Origin: Paenibacillus_AR sp051594765
GTDB lineage: Bacteria > Bacillota > Bacilli > Paenibacillales > NBRC-103111
Direction: 5' to 3'
DNA length: 64,000 bases
Assembly: GCF_051594765.1 (NCBI RefSeq)
Contig: NZ_JBPPGJ010000018.1
Coordinates: 73,400-137,399 of the forward strand
Shown: piece after piece, positions 25,729 to 34,014 of the stretch
Position numbering within the stretch: position 1 is the stretch's first letter
How the letters are laid out: each line of letters begins with the position of its first letter
Position numbers and translations under genes: made by a program
Notes under the pieces: model-generated
What the model was told of the DNA's origin: nothing
The model's database searches: none
Seen by the model: only the letters and a program-made list of their open reading frames with translations

Positions 25729-27029
25729 AGGCTACCTATCCGATAAGAGAGAGGGTCCGAAGGGGCAGTTTATACGGTCTCCTGCTGCCTGGAGGAGCTT
25801 GTGTGCTCCTCATCCTGGGATTCTCCCCGTCCTTAGGGACCGTGGCGGCCTGTATCGGCTTGATGGCCGTGCTCTATACATACGTCCGGAGGCTGGACCG
25901 CCTGCTCCGGATTCGGATCGAGGAGCCGATGCTGCATTTCCGCTCCAATCTGGAGGATATGTCGGAGGGCTTCATCATGGACACCCTCTCCGAGGAGGAG
26001 TTCGCGGAAGCGGAGCCTGCCATAGCCGAAGCAGCCCGGGAGGTGCTCCGCATCAACCGCATGATGCTGCACAACGTGGACAGTCTGGAGAAGGGCTTCG
26101 AGGAGGAGCGTCTTGCCAAGCTGCGCCAGGCGGAGCTGACGAGAGCCTATGAGCGGTTCGTGCCGAAGGAGTTCTTGAGCTTCCTCCGGAAGCGGAGCAT
26201 TACAGAGGTTCGGCTCGGCGACCATGTGGAGACACGAATGACGGTCATGTTCGTTGACATCCGGTCGTTCACCACCCTATCGGAGCAGATTCAGCCGGAG
26301 GCGAATTTTCACTTTCTGAACGATTATTTCGCGGAGATGGAGCCGGTGATCCAATCTCACGGCGGGTTTATCGACAAATATATCGGCGACGGCATTATGG
26401 CCTTGTTCCATCAGGATACGGACGCCGCCCTTGACGCCGCCATCGGAATGATGGAACGGTTGGAGGGCTTTAACCGCAGCCGCCTCTCCCGCGGGCTGGC
26501 CCCCATCAAGACCGGCATCGGCTTGAATACCGGCAGACTGATGCTGGGTATCGTCGGAGGCCCGAACCGGATGGAGGGCACGGTCATCAGCGATGTGGTC
26601 AATGTGGCCTCCCGTCTGGAGGACCTGAACAAGCTGTACGGCACCTCCATCCTGATCAGCGAGGATACCTACCGGACGCTTCAGAAGCCGGAGGATTACG
26701 GCATCCGGTGGATCGACCGCATCCGCGTGAAGGGGAAGACCCGAAGTGTGAATCTGTTCGAGGTGTACCAAGCCGATTCTCCGGAGTTGAGGAAGGTGAA
26801 GGCGGCTTCCCGGGTAGCCTTCGAAGAGGCGGTCCGTCTGTATGCGGACGGAAACACGGCGGAGGCCGGCCTTCGGTTCAGCAGGCTCTCTCTTGAGCAT
26901 CCGGAGGACCTGCCGGCGCGCCGCAACCTGGAAGCCTGCCAAGCTGCCGGGTCGATAGAAGCTGCGGCCGGCTGTGGCGCAGCGTCCCATAATCAACCGA
27001 AAGAAGGTGGAGGCTCCGATGATGACTGA
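25725..27029 (+). CDS. Membrane-anchored class III adenylate/guanylate cyclase
   Basis: A 434-residue protein: two N-terminal membrane helices (about 14-34 and 36-52), a helical linker, then a class III cyclase domain. Metal-binding Asp178 is in FVDIRSFT and Asp222 in IGDGIMALF, with Lys218 just before; VVNVASRLEDLNKLYG carries the transition-state Asn/Arg. All catalytic positions look intact, so it should make cAMP or cGMP. Cyclic nucleotide cyclases are uncommon in Bacillales. The C-terminal ~90 residues resemble a small helical repeat. It is coupled to genes on both sides by overlaps. Confidence 0.87.
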   Translation: MKATYPIRERVRRGSLYGLLLPGGACVLLILGFSPSLGTVAACIGLMAVLYTYVRRLDRLLRIRIEEPMLHFRSNLEDMSEGFIMDTLSEEEFAEAEPAIAEAAREVLRINRMMLHNVDSLEKGFEEERLAKLRQAELTRAYERFVPKEFLSFLRKRSITEVRLGDHVETRMTVMFVDIRSFTTLSEQIQPEANFHFLNDYFAEMEPVIQSHGGFIDKYIGDGIMALFHQDTDAALDAAIGMMERLEGFNRSRLSRGLAPIKTGIGLNTGRLMLGIVGGPNRMEGTVISDVVNVASRLEDLNKLYGTSILISEDTYRTLQKPEDYGIRWIDRIRVKGKTRSVNLFEVYQADSPELRKVKAASRVAFEEAVRLYADGNTAEAGLRFSRLSLEHPEDLPARRNLEACQAAGSIEAAAGCGAASHNQPKEGGGSDDD

Positions 27030-29958
27030 AGCACCCTTGATGGCATCTCCGGCTCCTAAGAAGCGGAATCGGAGAACTCTACGCAATCGCATACGCAGAA
27101 CGATTTACTCCTCCTCCTTCATCAACATCATGATCTTTACGCTGATCATCCTGTTCTTCTTCGCCCTGATCTTCCGTCCGGCGGCCGGCTTCGGATCCGG
27201 CTTCATCGGCCATACCATTGCGGAGCAGATGAGCTCCCGCGCCTTCGTGCTGGAGCAGGGCATCGAGGATCTGAAGGACTTCAATCCGGACTCCCAAGCG
27301 GGACAAATGTGGGTCCAGCAGATGAACCGGACTGCGGAGCTGCAGACCTATCTGCCGAGCGAGTTCAAGGTGGGTGTCCCGCACCCCGGAGGAGAGGACC
27401 GGCCGTCCCGCAGCCACAACCTCCGGATGCCGTTGGCCATCGACTTTGTGCTGCTGGAGGTCAAGCTGGATGACAAGACCGTCTATAACAACCGCGACCG
27501 GCTGTCGGAATGGTTCGGGATGGAATCCAACCGGCTGATCGATTATTATGCCGTGGCCTCCTCCTATCCTCTCGTCAACAAGGAAGGGGAAGAGGTGGGA
27601 TCGGTCACGGCCATGATCGCTCCGCAGCTGGTCTTCAGCATTCTGATCAGTGTGACCGCCGTCTTCCTCCTGGTGGTGTTCATCACCTTGTTCATCACCC
27701 ATCTGATCAGCAAGCTGATCAGCCGGCGGGTGATGCAGCCGCTGGAGCAGTTGAATTCCCGGGTGAAGGCCATCGCCCAGGAGGATTTTGAGACGACGAT
27801 GAACACCCAGATCGAGCTGGTGAAGCCGTTCCGCGAGGTGGAGGAGCTGGCGGATTCCACGAACCTGATCATGCAGAAGATGAAGGAATACAACGAACGG
27901 CTGCATCATCAGAAGAACACGGTGGAGGAGCAGAACGAGGAGCTGGAAGCGCAGAATGAGGAGCTGATCGAATCCAAACGTCTGCTGCAGGAGGCCCAGG
28001 ACCGGCTGATTATCCGGGAGCGGGCGATCCGCAATCTGCTGGACCATGCGGGCCAAGGGTTCCTGACCTTCGGATCGGATCTTCTGGTGGATGAGGAATA
28101 CAGCCAAGAGTGCGAGCACATCTTCGGCGCCGGTATCGGCCAGAGCTCCATCGCCCGACTGATCGGGAGGGACGACCCGGAGCAGATCGCTTTCCTGGAG
28201 AGCCTTCTGGCGAAGATCTTCCTGGAGCCGGATCCCTACCGGCGCGAGATCTATATCAGCCTGATGGCCCAGGAGATTACGGTGGAGGGGCGTCACATCA
28301 GCATCGGGTACAAAATGATCCCTGCCGGAAGCGGGCAGGGGTCTGCCATGATGGCGATCCTGACCGATATCACCGATAAGCGTCAGATGGAGATTCAGAT
28401 GGACGCCGAGCGGAACGTTCTTAAGATGGTGGTCAAGGTCATCGTCCAATACGGGGACTTCATCGATTGCGTCCGCGATTACAAGTCGTTCGTGGAATCC
28501 GAGCTGCGCGAGTTCGTATCCGGAAGTGAGGAACCGAAGGTGCTGCTGCTCCGGCTGTACCGCGATCTCCATACGTACAAGGGCAACTTTTCCCAGTTCG
28601 GCTTAACCCACGTAACCGAGCATCTGCATGAAGCGGAATCTGTCCTGACGGAGGCCATCAAGTGCATTGATGACGGCGGGGCCATTCAGCTTGAGGAGCT
28701 GGTCGGATCCTTCCGGTTTACGGAATGGCTGGATCAGGATTTCGAGGTTCTGCGCTCCGTGCTGGGCGACAGCTTCTTCCACCAGCAGGATCTGCTCTTG
28801 ATCGACAAGTCCAAGATCGTGGACATCGAGAAGAAGATGATCGCTCTTCTGGCCCCCAACGAGTGCAAGCTGCTGCTGCCTGACCTGCGCAAGCTCCGGT
28901 ACAAGCCGTTCAAGGAGCTCTTGAAGAGCTATCCGGATTATGTGGAGAGCTTGTCGGAACGGCTGGAGAAATACGTCCATCCCTTCGAAGTGGAAGGGGA
29001 CGATTTTCTGGCGGATAACGAACGATACTATGATTTCAGCCGATCCCTCATCCATGTCTTCCGCAATATCGTCGATCACGCCATCGAACCTGCGGATGAG
29101 CGGCTTGCCGCCGGCAAGGAGGAGTTCGGGACGATCCGCTGCCGGATTACGCGGGAGGGCACCCATGCGATGCTGTCTATCTCCGATGACGGAAGAGGCA
29201 TCCTTCCCGATACCATCCGGAGGAAGGCGGCATCCAAGGGCATCCTGACCCCGGAGGAGCTGGAGCGTCTGGATGACCCGTCGGTGATCGCGCTGATCTT
29301 CCGGGACGAATTCTCCACCCGGGACGAGGTGAGCGAGCTGTCGGGACGCGGGATCGGACTATCCGCCGTGAAGGTGGAGACGGAGAGGCTGGGAGGAAGC
29401 GTGGAGGTGCGGACCGAGCCCGGAGAGGGCACGGAATTCCGCTTCATCCTTCCCTACGAGGACCTGTCCGGCATGCCCGAAACGGAGTTCCCCGCCATGC
29501 TTCAGCCTTCGCTCCAGGTGGCGAAGGACTACTTTGAGCGGTATGTCTCGGTCCGGCTGGACGGCGGAGACGAGTACGGCAGCCATCCCGAAGAGAAGCT
29601 GGTGCTGATGGAGGTCACCTCCTTCGTCTCGCTGAAGGGGGCTGTGGAAGGCATGTTCATCCTATCCATGGACCGGCAGCTTTCCCGGGTTCTGACCCGC
29701 CATATGGTACTGGAGCCTTTAACTTCGGAGGAGGAGGACCGGTACCTGGAGGACAGCCTGGCCGAGGCCTCCAATATTATCCTGGGCAACTCCTTCAACA
29801 TGTTCGGATCTCTGGCCGATTATATCCTTATGGAGCCGCCGATTACGATCCGCACCGAAGGGGCCTCCGTGAAGATGGCGGAATCCCAGATCTGGTCCTG
29901 CAGGATGGACTCGCCCCAGGGTGGGGCCAAGATCTGCTTCGTATTGACCAAACGTTAA
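27019..29958 (+). CDS. Membrane CheA-like histidine kinase with C-terminal CheX-like phosphatase domain
   Basis: About 979 residues. Order: N-terminal membrane helix (33-53), extracellular sensor of about 150 residues, second helix (210-235), HAMP, coiled coil (EEQNEELEAQNEELIESKRL), PAS-like segment, Hpt-type helix with His518 in LHTYKGNFSQFG, CheA-type ATPase (N box FRNIVDHAIE with Asn683, DDGRGI from Asp723, SGRGIGLSAVK from Ser775). CheA normally ends in a CheW-like domain; here the end instead has DSLAEASN (Asp912, Glu916, Asn919) with Pro 21 residues later, the active-site spacing of CheX/CheC/FliY phosphatases. It may both phosphorylate and dephosphorylate the two linked receivers. The ATG at 27019 follows GGTGGAGG; a GTG at 26974 is less likely. 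Confidence 0.82.
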   Translation: MMTEAPLMASPAPKKRNRRTLRNRIRRTIYSSSFINIMIFTLIILFFFALIFRPAAGFGSGFIGHTIAEQMSSRAFVLEQGIEDLKDFNPDSQAGQMWVQQMNRTAELQTYLPSEFKVGVPHPGGEDRPSRSHNLRMPLAIDFVLLEVKLDDKTVYNNRDRLSEWFGMESNRLIDYYAVASSYPLVNKEGEEVGSVTAMIAPQLVFSILISVTAVFLLVVFITLFITHLISKLISRRVMQPLEQLNSRVKAIAQEDFETTMNTQIELVKPFREVEELADSTNLIMQKMKEYNERLHHQKNTVEEQNEELEAQNEELIESKRLLQEAQDRLIIRERAIRNLLDHAGQGFLTFGSDLLVDEEYSQECEHIFGAGIGQSSIARLIGRDDPEQIAFLESLLAKIFLEPDPYRREIYISLMAQEITVEGRHISIGYKMIPAGSGQGSAMMAILTDITDKRQMEIQMDAERNVLKMVVKVIVQYGDFIDCVRDYKSFVESELREFVSGSEEPKVLLLRLYRDLHTYKGNFSQFGLTHVTEHLHEAESVLTEAIKCIDDGGAIQLEELVGSFRFTEWLDQDFEVLRSVLGDSFFHQQDLLLIDKSKIVDIEKKMIALLAPNECKLLLPDLRKLRYKPFKELLKSYPDYVESLSERLEKYVHPFEVEGDDFLADNERYYDFSRSLIHVFRNIVDHAIEPADERLAAGKEEFGTIRCRITREGTHAMLSISDDGRGILPDTIRRKAASKGILTPEELERLDDPSVIALIFRDEFSTRDEVSELSGRGIGLSAVKVETERLGGSVEVRTEPGEGTEFRFILPYEDLSGMPETEFPAMLQPSLQVAKDYFERYVSVRLDGGDEYGSHPEEKLVLMEVTSFVSLKGAVEGMFILSMDRQLSRVLTRHMVLEPLTSEEEDRYLEDSLAEASNIILGNSFNMFGSLADYILMEPPITIRTEGASVKMAESQIWSCRMDSPQGGAKICFVLTKR

Positions 29959-30003
29959 AGACGGCGGCTCACTTAGGACCCGCCGAATCAGGGAGGAATC
30001 ACA

Positions 30004-30768
30004 TTGGCCCGTATCTTGATAGTGGATGATTCGATCTTAATGCGCCGCAATCTGCGGACGCTTCTGACGGAAGCCGGACACGAGGTGGTGGCGGAGGCTT
30101 CCAACGGAATGGAAGGGTATAAGGAATATGACAAGCACCGTCCAGACCTGGTGACCATGGACATCACCATGCCGGTGATGAGCGGGATTGACTCCCTGAA
30201 GAGGATTCTGGCCACCTACCCCGATGCCAACGTCATCATGATCAGCGCGCTGGACCAGCGGAATATGGTGTTCGAGGCCATTCAGAGCGGGGCCAGACAT
30301 TACATTCTGAAGCCCATCACGATGGAAAAAATCCTGAAGACGATCCATGACGTCTTGAAGGAGGCGGGTCTCCTGCGGGCGGACGCCGTTCCGGAGGGAG
30401 CGGAAGCGGCTGCGGCTGCGGGAGCGGGCAAGGGCAAGAACGCCGCTTTTTCCATAGAGAACAAGAACGGCGTCTTCATCATATCCCTGCTTCCCCATAT
30501 TCAGGAGGAGGGACTCCAATCCGTACGGACCGCTGTTCAAGGGTTTCTCTTCATGAAGCCGCTCCGGGTCATCTTTCATTTCGACGGGGTGGAGGCCATG
30601 ACGGACGCCCGGCTCGGTGTCATCAAGACCTGTATGCGCAATATACAGGCTGCCGACGGATCGGTGCGGGTCGTCACCACGGATATCGGATTTATGAAAC
30701 GGCTTCGGGAAGATGACGAGGAGCTTTTTTCCCGGATATACACGGATATGGACCAAATTATTCTGTAA
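30004..30768 (+). CDS. Second response regulator of receiver plus STAS-like type
   Basis: A 254-residue paralogue of the first regulator of this block. Receiver with Asp53 in TMDITMP and ILKPIT, an Ala/Gly linker (about 125-145), and a C-terminal domain beginning FSIENKNGVFIISL. The TTG start at 30004 has GGGAGG upstream. It is 45 nt after the kinase gene. With no DNA-binding domain, output is probably by protein contact, perhaps with the cyclase; this is inference. Confidence 0.85.
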   Translation: MARILIVDDSILMRRNLRTLLTEAGHEVVAEASNGMEGYKEYDKHRPDLVTMDITMPVMSGIDSLKRILATYPDANVIMISALDQRNMVFEAIQSGARHYILKPITMEKILKTIHDVLKEAGLLRADAVPEGAEAAAAAGAGKGKNAAFSIENKNGVFIISLLPHIQEEGLQSVRTAVQGFLFMKPLRVIFHFDGVEAMTDARLGVIKTCMRNIQAADGSVRVVTTDIGFMKRLREDDEELFSRIYTDMDQIIL

Positions 30769-30824
30769 TCGGTCAATTTCTGTCGATAATGCAGCCTGTA
30801 CGGTGCCAAGCCCTTCATATCGTC

Positions 30825-30850
30825 ACAATAGTGTCGAATTGAACTATTGT
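30825..30850. promoter_or_regulatory. Dyad operator candidate over the -35 of the amino-acid ABC operon
   Basis: ACAATAGT and ACTATTGT are exact complements 10 nt apart. The right arm overlaps the -35 hexamer at 30847, as expected for a repressor site. The binding protein is not known. Confidence 0.5.
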
Positions 30851-30875
30851 CAATTTATCCGGCGTCTCTTATACT
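30847..30875 (+). promoter_or_regulatory. Sigma-A promoter of the amino-acid ABC operon
   Basis: TTGTCA, exactly 17 bp, TATACT. RNA would begin near 30882. Confidence 0.75.
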
Positions 30876-30921
30876 AAACAAGTCACAGTGAATGATTATA
30901 CAAAAGAGGTGCATAACGAAC

Positions 30922-31794
30922 ATGAAGAAGATGACAACCCTGCTGGCCGCAGTTATGCTGCTGGCTTCCATCACCGCTTGCGGCGAGAAGAACCAAGACG
31001 ATTCCTCCAAGCAAGGTGCAGCGCCTACGGCCGCCGTATCCGCAGCAGCAACCGCAACACCCGGCGCCGCTGCCACTGGCAAGCTGGCCGATGTCAAGAA
31101 AGCCGGCAAGCTGGTCATCGGCACCAGCGCCGACTACGCGCCTTACGAGTTCCATAAGAACATCGACGGCAAGGACACTATTGTAGGATTTGACATTGAG
31201 ATCGCCAAGACCATCGCCAATGATATGGGCGTGAAGCTGGAGATCAAGGACATGGGCTTCGACGGTTTGCTGGCTGCTCTTGACGCCGGCAAGGTCGACT
31301 TCGTCATCTCCGGCATGACACCGAATGCGGAGCGCGAGAAGATCGTGGACTTCTCCAAGGTTTACTACAATGCCGAGCAGATCATTCTGGTCCGTGCGGA
31401 GGATAAGGACAAGTTCAAGTCCATGGATGACATCAAGAAAGCCACCGTCGGCGTACAGACCGCATCCATCCAAGAGGATCTGGCCAAGAAGCAGGCGGAA
31501 GGCGCCACCATCAAGTCCATCGGCAAGATCACGGACCTCGTCATGCAGCTGAAGGGCAAGAAAGTCGACGCTCTCTTCATGGAGTCCCCGGTGGCAACCG
31601 GCTACGTGAAGAAGAACACCGATCTGGTCATCTCGAACGTGAAGCCTCAAGCGGACAAAGCCGGCTCGGCTATTGCCGTGAAGAAGGGCAACAAGGAATT
31701 CGTCGATCAGATCAACAAGACCTTGGACCGTCTGATGGGTGACAAGACCCTCGACAAGCTTGTAACAGAAGCATCCGCCCTGAGCGCGGAGTAA
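30922..31794 (+). CDS. Polar amino-acid ABC transporter substrate-binding lipoprotein
   Basis: A 290-residue lipoprotein: signal peptide with lipobox SITAC (lipid on Cys20), an Ala/Thr-rich tether, then a family-3 solute-binding domain with LVIGTSADYAPYEF and IVGFDIEIAK, SGMTPNAERE. It binds a polar amino acid outside the membrane and feeds the permease and ATPase encoded next. The exact ligand (arginine, glutamine, cystine) cannot be told. The start at 30922 has AGAGGTG upstream. A hairpin lies between this gene and the permease. Confidence 0.9.
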   Translation: MKKMTTLLAAVMLLASITACGEKNQDDSSKQGAAPTAAVSAAATATPGAAATGKLADVKKAGKLVIGTSADYAPYEFHKNIDGKDTIVGFDIEIAKTIANDMGVKLEIKDMGFDGLLAALDAGKVDFVISGMTPNAEREKIVDFSKVYYNAEQIILVRAEDKDKFKSMDDIKKATVGVQTASIQEDLAKKQAEGATIKSIGKITDLVMQLKGKKVDALFMESPVATGYVKKNTDLVISNVKPQADKAGSAIAVKKGNKEFVDQINKTLDRLMGDKTLDKLVTEASALSAE

Positions 31795-31818
31795 GGTTGT
31801 AGACCATAGGGGAACGGC

Positions 31819-31848
31819 CGAAAATAGCGGAGACTTCCGCTATTTTCG
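31819..31848 (+). terminator. Intra-operon hairpin after the binding-protein gene
   Basis: CGAAAATAGCGGA pairs with TCCGCTATTTTCG (13 bp) and lacks a good T run. Such hairpins often let the binding protein be made in excess over the membrane parts by partial termination or by protecting the upstream mRNA. Confidence 0.55.
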
Positions 31849-31886
31849 CGTTTCACCCGGAAGCTGCTAAGATTTGGAGGAAGATG

Positions 31887-32597
31887 ATGACAACCGCCTT
31901 TTTATCCTTGGACTTTTCCTTTATGACCAAGTACGGAAGCAATTATGTGCACGGCACGATCATGACCGTGAAACTGGCGTTCTTTACCGTAATCTTCGGT
32001 ACCATCGCGGGTATGTTCCTGTCGCTGATGCGGCTGTCCGGCAGCCGGATACTGCGGTTCTTGGCCACCGCTTACATTGAAGTGATCCGGGGCACCCCGC
32101 TCCTGGTTCAACTGCTCATCATTTATTTCAGCTTGCCGGTCGCCTTGGAATGGCTGTGCGGCAAGGTCGGACTGCCGGAGAATACCTTCGCCATGAGCGA
32201 TTTTGCAGCCGGCGTCCTGACCTTGTCCATTAACAGTGCGGCGTACGTGGCGGAGATCTTCCGCTCCGGGATCCAGGCTGTGGACAAAGGACAGATGGAG
32301 GCGGCCCGGTCCCTCGGCATGCCCAAGTGGATGGCGATGGCTTACATCGTCCTGCCGCAGGCGGTCCGCAATGTTCTTCCTACCCTGGGCAATGAGTTCG
32401 TGGTCATCATCAAGGAATCGTCTCAGGTCATGGTCATCGGCCTGGCCGATCTGATGTACAACGCCAACCTGGTCCGGGGAGCCACGTATATCGCATTCGA
32501 GCCGCTGCTTGTAGCTGGCGCCATCTACTTCACCCTGACATTCCCGCTGTCCAAACTGCTCGGTTTGGTGGAAAGGAAGCTGAAAACCAGTGATTAA
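31887..32597 (+). CDS. Amino-acid ABC transporter permease
   Basis: A 236-residue permease of the His/Glu/Gln/Arg family with about five helices. The ATPase-contact EAA loop reads EAARSLGMPKWMAMAYIVLPQA, and the early RGTPLLVQL is a family hallmark. It probably acts as a homodimer. GGAGG lies upstream of paired ATGs at 31884 and 31887; I take the second for spacing. It overlaps the ATPase gene by 8 nt. Confidence 0.9.
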   Translation: MTTAFLSLDFSFMTKYGSNYVHGTIMTVKLAFFTVIFGTIAGMFLSLMRLSGSRILRFLATAYIEVIRGTPLLVQLLIIYFSLPVALEWLCGKVGLPENTFAMSDFAAGVLTLSINSAAYVAEIFRSGIQAVDKGQMEAARSLGMPKWMAMAYIVLPQAVRNVLPTLGNEFVVIIKESSQVMVIGLADLMYNANLVRGATYIAFEPLLVAGAIYFTLTFPLSKLLGLVERKLKTSD

Positions 32598-33312
32598 GGT
32601 CAACCAGTTACAAAAGAGCTTCGGCAAGAACCACGTTCTGAAGGACGTGAACATTCATATCGAAAAAGGCGAGGTCGTCGTCGTCATCGGTCCTTCCGGC
32701 TCGGGGAAGAGCACTTTCCTGCGCTGTCTGAATCTGCTGGAGATGCCAAGCGGCGGCGAGATCGTCTTCGAGGGCATCAATATCACGGATCGGAAAACCG
32801 ACATCAACAAGCTGAGGCAGAAGATGGGAATGGTGTTCCAGCAGTTCAACCTGTTCCCGCATCTGTCCGTGCTGAACAACATCACCCTGGCGCCCCGCAA
32901 GCTGAAGAAGCTGTCCAAGGAGGAAGCGGAGAAGATCGCCATGGACCTGCTTCGGATCGTCGGCCTGGAGGATAAGGCGCACAGCTTCCCGCCTCAGCTG
33001 TCCGGCGGACAGAAGCAGCGGATTGCCATCGCGCGAGCTCTGGCCATGCAGCCGGACGTCATGCTGTTCGACGAGCCCACCTCCGCTCTTGATCCGGAGA
33101 TGGTCGGAGAAGTATTGGACGTCATGAAGCGGCTGGCGGCGGAAGGCATGACCATGGTCGTCGTCACCCACGAGATGGGCTTTGCCCGCGAAGTGGGCAG
33201 CCGGCTGATCTTCATGGATAAGGGGAGCATTGCGGAGGAAGGCTTGCCCTCCGAGGTGTTCACGGATCCGAAGCACCCGCGGACCAAAGAATTCTTAAGC
33301 AAGGTTTTGTAA
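32590..33312 (+). CDS. Amino-acid ABC transporter ATP-binding protein
   Basis: A 240-residue GlnQ/ArtM-type ATPase: GPSGSGKST, QQFNLFPHLSVL (Q loop), LSGGQKQRIAIARAL, VMLFDEPTSALDPE and a switch His in VVTHEMGF. It energises the permease encoded just before it. The GTG start lies inside the permease stop region with AAAGGAAG upstream. A terminator follows. Confidence 0.93.
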   Translation: MIKVNQLQKSFGKNHVLKDVNIHIEKGEVVVVIGPSGSGKSTFLRCLNLLEMPSGGEIVFEGINITDRKTDINKLRQKMGMVFQQFNLFPHLSVLNNITLAPRKLKKLSKEEAEKIAMDLLRIVGLEDKAHSFPPQLSGGQKQRIAIARALAMQPDVMLFDEPTSALDPEMVGEVLDVMKRLAAEGMTMVVVTHEMGFAREVGSRLIFMDKGSIAEEGLPSEVFTDPKHPRTKEFLSKVL

Positions 33313-33322
33313 ACAGCTGGAG

Positions 33323-33351
33323 GCTGCCGAGTAATCGGCAGCTTTTTATTT
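33323..33351 (+). terminator. Rho-independent terminator of the amino-acid ABC operon
   Basis: GCTGCCGA pairs with TCGGCAGC and is followed by TTTTTATTTT. Confidence 0.88.
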
Positions 33352-33367
33352 TGTTCACAGAATGTTC

Positions 33368-33393
33368 AAACCTTATGGCGGGCAGGTGCGTTA
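33368..33393 (+). promoter_or_regulatory. Candidate ECF-type promoter before the cytochrome c gene
   Basis: AAAC, 17 nt, CGTTA resembles the AAC/CGT layout of ECF sigma promoters. A similar arrangement (AAAA, 16 nt, CGTTA at 35368-35392) precedes the nearby ECF sigma gene. Short motifs, so low certainty. Confidence 0.3.
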
Positions 33394-33434
33394 GCTAGGA
33401 CAGAAGCACAATATTCCCCCTAAAGGAGAAGTGG

Positions 33435-33995
33435 ATGATGAGGAACAGGAAGTGGACACTCTTCGGCGCTTTGGCGCTCTTCGCCTTTACGATGTCAGCT
33501 TGCGGCGGTAAAGATACGCCGGCAGCCACAGAAGCCGCCGCTTCGGCTTCTTCTGTCCCGTCGGCCGCTGCTTCCGCCAGTCCGGCAGCAGCGGCCAGCG
33601 CTTCACCGTCGGCCAGCCCCGTTGCTGCGGCCAGTGCCGCCCCTACCGCGGCGGCAGTCTCCTCCGCACCGGCTGCATCACCCGCCGCATCGCCATCGGC
33701 GACAGCAGCGGCCACGGCTAAGCCTGCAGCCACTGCTTCGACCGCATCTGCGGCTGCAACGACCGCTGCTGTGAAGGATGCGGAAGCCTTGTACAAAGAC
33801 AATTGTATGGCCTGCCATGGCGTGAATCTGGAAGGGAAGATGGGGCCCGAGCTGACTAAGGTCGGCGGACATATGACCAAGGATGAGATTCTCACTCAGA
33901 TTCTGAAGGGAGGCGGCCGGATGCCGGCACAGGAAAAGAGGCTGTCGGCAGCGGAAACGGAGACCTTGGCCGTATGGCTGGCAGCAAAAAAATAA
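33435..33995 (+). CDS. Lipoprotein cytochrome c (c551-like)
   Basis: A 186-residue lipoprotein: lipobox MSAC (Cys23), then about 90 residues of almost only Ala, Ser, Pro and Thr, then a small cytochrome c domain with one haem site Cys124-Met-Ala-Cys127-His128 and a later GGGRMP Met as probable sixth ligand. Lipid-anchored monohaem cytochromes of this build (CccB-like) carry electrons on the outer face of Gram-positive membranes. AAAGGAG precedes the ATG pair. It is 19 nt before the cupredoxin gene, suggesting joint expression. Confidence 0.88.
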   Translation: MMRNRKWTLFGALALFAFTMSACGGKDTPAATEAAASASSVPSAAASASPAAAASASPSASPVAAASAAPTAAAVSSAPAASPAASPSATAAATAKPAATASTASAAATTAAVKDAEALYKDNCMACHGVNLEGKMGPELTKVGGHMTKDEILTQILKGGGRMPAQEKRLSAAETETLAVWLAAKK

Positions 33996-34014
33996 GAAAA
34001 GGGGCGATGTACAT

